From Defluviimonas aquaemixtae (GTDB lineage Bacteria; Pseudomonadota; Alphaproteobacteria; Rhodobacterales; Rhodobacteraceae), in the NCBI RefSeq assembly GCF_900302475.1, contig NZ_OMOQ01000002.1, positions 1 through 64,000 of the forward strand: a DNA stretch of 64,000 nucleotides, in the 5' to 3' direction. This document shows positions 62,381 through 64,000 of this stretch, in pieces. The notes beneath the pieces were generated by a model. That model had not been told where the DNA came from, searched no databases, and saw only the letters and a program-made list of their open reading frames with translations. Numbering within the stretch: the first letter of the stretch is position 1; each line of letters opens with the position of its first letter. The translations under genes and the position numbers were made by a program.

Positions 62381-63136
62381 CTAGAATTCCAGCGCAGCCG
62401 CGTCGCGCAGAACCGCGCGGATCTGCGCCGTGTAATCGTCGCCATCGGTCAGATGCCGCGCGCCCTCATGCAGCACGAGCGGGGTGGCCAGCCGAAAAGC
62501 GGCCCGTCCCCCCTTTGTTGCCTGGAGGATGACGCGGCCTGCATCGCGTCCGATGCGCGGTGCGATGGGAAGAAGGACCGCACTGCCCATTGGCGGGCCG
62601 AGCCCGGCGAGGAGATCCGGCAGACGCTCTGCCGCCTGAATCAAGGTTAGGCGGCCGCCCGGCCGCAGACGCCTTACCCCTGCCGCGAGCCAGACGGAGA
62701 GAGGCGTTTCCTCGCGAAGCGCGAGTTCGCGCCCGCGATCATCCGCCGCGGTCCCGCCGCCGCGCGGGAAATAGGGCGGGTTGGCGATGACATGGTCGAA
62801 ACTCCGGCCTCGCAGAACAGCTGGCATTCTGCCCAGATCACCTTCGACCACGTCGAATGCAATTTCATTCGCAATCGCGTTCGACCGTGCGAGCGCGGCG
62901 TAGTCCGGCTGAAGTTCAAGCCCTGTCAGGCCCAGCCCGTCGACGCGCGCGCCCAGGCAAAGGCTCGCCACGCCGGCACCGCAACCGAGTTCCAGAACCG
63001 TCTCGCCCCGCCGGGCGGGCACGGCGGCGGCCAACAGAACCGGATCGGCTGCGGCGCGGTAGCCGTGGCGTGGCTGGGCGATTCTGAGCCGGCCGCCAAG
63101 AAAGCCGTCGTCGCTCAGATTGGCTGGGGCGAACAT
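62381..63136 (-). CDS. SAM-dependent methyltransferase, TrmN6-like
   Basis: This 251-residue protein has SAM motif I LELGCGAGVASLCLG (about 48-62), the acidic end of strand 2 in GLELQPDYA, and the catalytic NPPYF (N119-Y122) of adenine-N6 methylases. It fits COG4123/TrmN6, which methylates A37 of tRNA-Val in E. coli. In alphaproteobacteria the target is not established. It begins 1 bp after the DUF2007 stop, so both are made from one transcript divergent from ispB. Confidence 0.85.
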   Translation of the reverse strand: MFAPANLSDDGFLGGRLRIAQPRHGYRAAADPVLLAAAVPARRGETVLELGCGAGVASLCLGARVDGLGLTGLELQPDYAALARSNAIANEIAFDVVEGDLGRMPAVLRGRSFDHVIANPPYFPRGGGTAADDRGRELALREETPLSVWLAAGVRRLRPGGRLTLIQAAERLPDLLAGLGPPMGSAVLLPIAPRIGRDAGRVILQATKGGRAAFRLATPLVLHEGARHLTDGDDYTAQIRAVLRDAAALEF

Positions 63137-63137
63137 T

Positions 63138-63347
63138 TCAAATCTCGAAGCCGTTGTCCTTCAGGATCGCCCGGGCGCGGAAGTGATCGGCGTCCCTGAC
63201 CATCAGCCTGCGCGGCAATATGCCTAGGGAGCCCTCCAGCACGCTCATGTGGACGTCCATCTGAAAGGCCGCTATACCCTCCCCGTCAAGAAGAGCTGTC
63301 GCAAAGGCGAGTTTCGTCGGGTCTGTGGTGCTGAGAAGCTCTTTCAT
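63138..63347 (-). CDS. DUF2007 family protein
   Basis: This 69-residue protein, MKELLSTTDPTKLAFATALL to LMVRDADHFRARAILKDNGF, matches the DUF2007 family (GlnB-like small alpha/beta fold, putative signal-transducing or prolyl-rich-associated protein, function unknown). The start at 63347 is family-typical; the upstream ATG 63437 lies in the divergent ispB gene. It is separated from ispB by 54 bp and from the methylase by 1 bp. Confidence 0.83.
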   Translation of the reverse strand: MKELLSTTDPTKLAFATALLDGEGIAAFQMDVHMSVLEGSLGILPRRLMVRDADHFRARAILKDNGFEI

Positions 63348-63401
63348 ATTCCAAGACTTAATGACAAGGCGCCGCCCTTGTCGAGTGAGCACGGGACCCA
63401 C

Positions 63402-64000
63402 ATGAGCCTCGATGACGCCGCCACGCAGAAACCGCACGACCGGCTAAGCGCCGTCCTGACGGCGGATATGGAGCGCGTGAACGCGCTTATCAAGACGCGG
63501 ATGGCGTCGGAGCACGCGCCGCGCATCCCCGAGGTGACTGCGCATCTGGTGGAAGCCGGCGGCAAGCGGCTGAGACCTATGCTCACGCTCGCCACTGCGC
63601 GGCTCTGCGGCTACGAGGGCGACCATCACATCCGGCTCGCGGCGACGGTGGAGTTCATCCACACCGCGACGCTGCTGCACGACGACGTTGTGGACGAAAG
63701 CGCGCAACGGCGCGGGCGGCCGACGGCGAACCTCCTGTGGGACAACAAATCCTCGGTTCTGGTCGGTGACTACCTCTTTTCGCGGTCCTTCCAGCTCATG
63801 GTGGAAACGGGATCGCTGAGGGTGCTCGACATCCTCGCCAACGCTTCCGCGACCATTGCCGAGGGTGAAGTCCTGCAGCTTTCCGCGGCGCAGGACCTGC
63901 GGACCGATGAAGCGGTCTATCTCAAGGTCGTTCGCGGCAAGACGGCGGCTCTCTTCGCCGCCGCAACCGAAGTTGGCGGTGTCATCGCAGGCGCGCCTGA
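63402..64000 (+). CDS. ispB: Polyprenyl (octaprenyl) diphosphate synthase, 3' partial
   Basis: The first 199 residues are visible, and the gene continues past the window. It has the isopentenyl diphosphate site GGKRLRP (53-59) and the first aspartate-rich motif DDVVD (94-98) within TLLHDDVVDESAQRRGRPTA. The second Asp-rich motif would lie beyond the edge. The long-chain trans-prenyl synthase type matches IspB, which makes the ubiquinone side chain. ATG 63402 fits the family start; the ribosome site is weak (CACGGGACC). Confidence 0.9.
   Translation, partial: MSLDDAATQKPHDRLSAVLTADMERVNALIKTRMASEHAPRIPEVTAHLVEAGGKRLRPMLTLATARLCGYEGDHHIRLAATVEFIHTATLLHDDVVDESAQRRGRPTANLLWDNKSSVLVGDYLFSRSFQLMVETGSLRVLDILANASATIAEGEVLQLSAAQDLRTDEAVYLKVVRGKTAALFAAATEVGGVIAGAP

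Noticed and set aside
1..64000. tRNA, rRNA, transposase, integrase, phage or restriction genes
   Set aside because: None was recognised on either strand. Short tRNA genes could be missed by eye, so absence is not proven.

Overview
The window looks like chromosomal DNA of a high-GC alphaproteobacterium, most likely a Rhodobacterales (Roseobacter/Paracoccaceae) member. The reasons are the gene content (two sarcosine/dimethylglycine dehydrogenase-GcvT proteins, a pyrrolysine-free MttB homologue, phaA-phaB, a TIGR02302/DUF4175 protein beside lysA and argH, and ispB divergent from DUF2007 and a TrmN6-like methylase) and very dense packing. No rRNA, tRNA, CRISPR array, transposase or phage gene was recognised. 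At least 21 gene junctions are 4-bp ATGA/GTGA overlaps, so much of the region is translationally coupled.

Layout, left part. 0-6 kb: a leftward polysaccharide-type operon (membrane-anchored 629-aa protein, small secreted protein, two glycosyltransferases, one unknown). 6.2-10.8 kb: a leftward unit of an amino-acid-type ABC importer followed by a 6-oxopurine nucleoside phosphorylase and an MTA/SAH-type deaminase, which reads as a nucleoside or methylthioadenosine salvage unit. 11-16.2 kb: an RND efflux pump with two tandem periplasmic adaptors. 16.2-25.1 kb: a LysR regulator and a catabolic cluster of unknown substrate (MmgE/PrpD, D-2-hydroxyacid dehydrogenase, Asp/Glu racemase-like enzyme, aminotransferase, HyuB, HyuA).

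25.4-36.5 kb and 40.4-46.5 kb form what I read as an island for catabolism of methylated amines or betaines. It has two covalent-flavin dehydrogenase-GcvT fusions, a Rieske oxygenase with the glutamate bridge seen in quaternary-amine oxygenases, an MttB-family protein, two PLP enzymes, an MDR dehydrogenase, a CMD protein, RpiR and GntR regulators, and a DapA-like/ALDH/FAD-oxidoreductase operon resembling hydroxyproline-type pathways. Housekeeping ftsE-ftsX-plsC and a zinc-ribbon membrane protein (36.6-40.2 kb) sit between the two halves. At 46.7-47.8 kb lie two decayed genes, one resembling the ATPase of a glycine betaine transporter and one resembling a GlxA/AraC (GbdR-type) regulator. Both carry internal deletions and the second also a frameshift.

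48.2-58.2 kb: TIGR02302, lysA, a rightward TetR-HlyD-ABC export operon (YbhGFSR-like) with a clear operator palindrome, then argH with a 38-codon small ORF and a tiny lipoprotein coupled behind it, and tlpA divergent from argH. 58.2-64 kb: tag, an EAL phosphodiesterase, phaA-phaB (with a perfect 18-bp hairpin between them), a DUF465 protein, a TrmN6-like methylase, DUF2007 and the 5' part of a polyprenyl diphosphate synthase that runs off the window. Identifications rest on motif and family recognition by eye; no database search was run.
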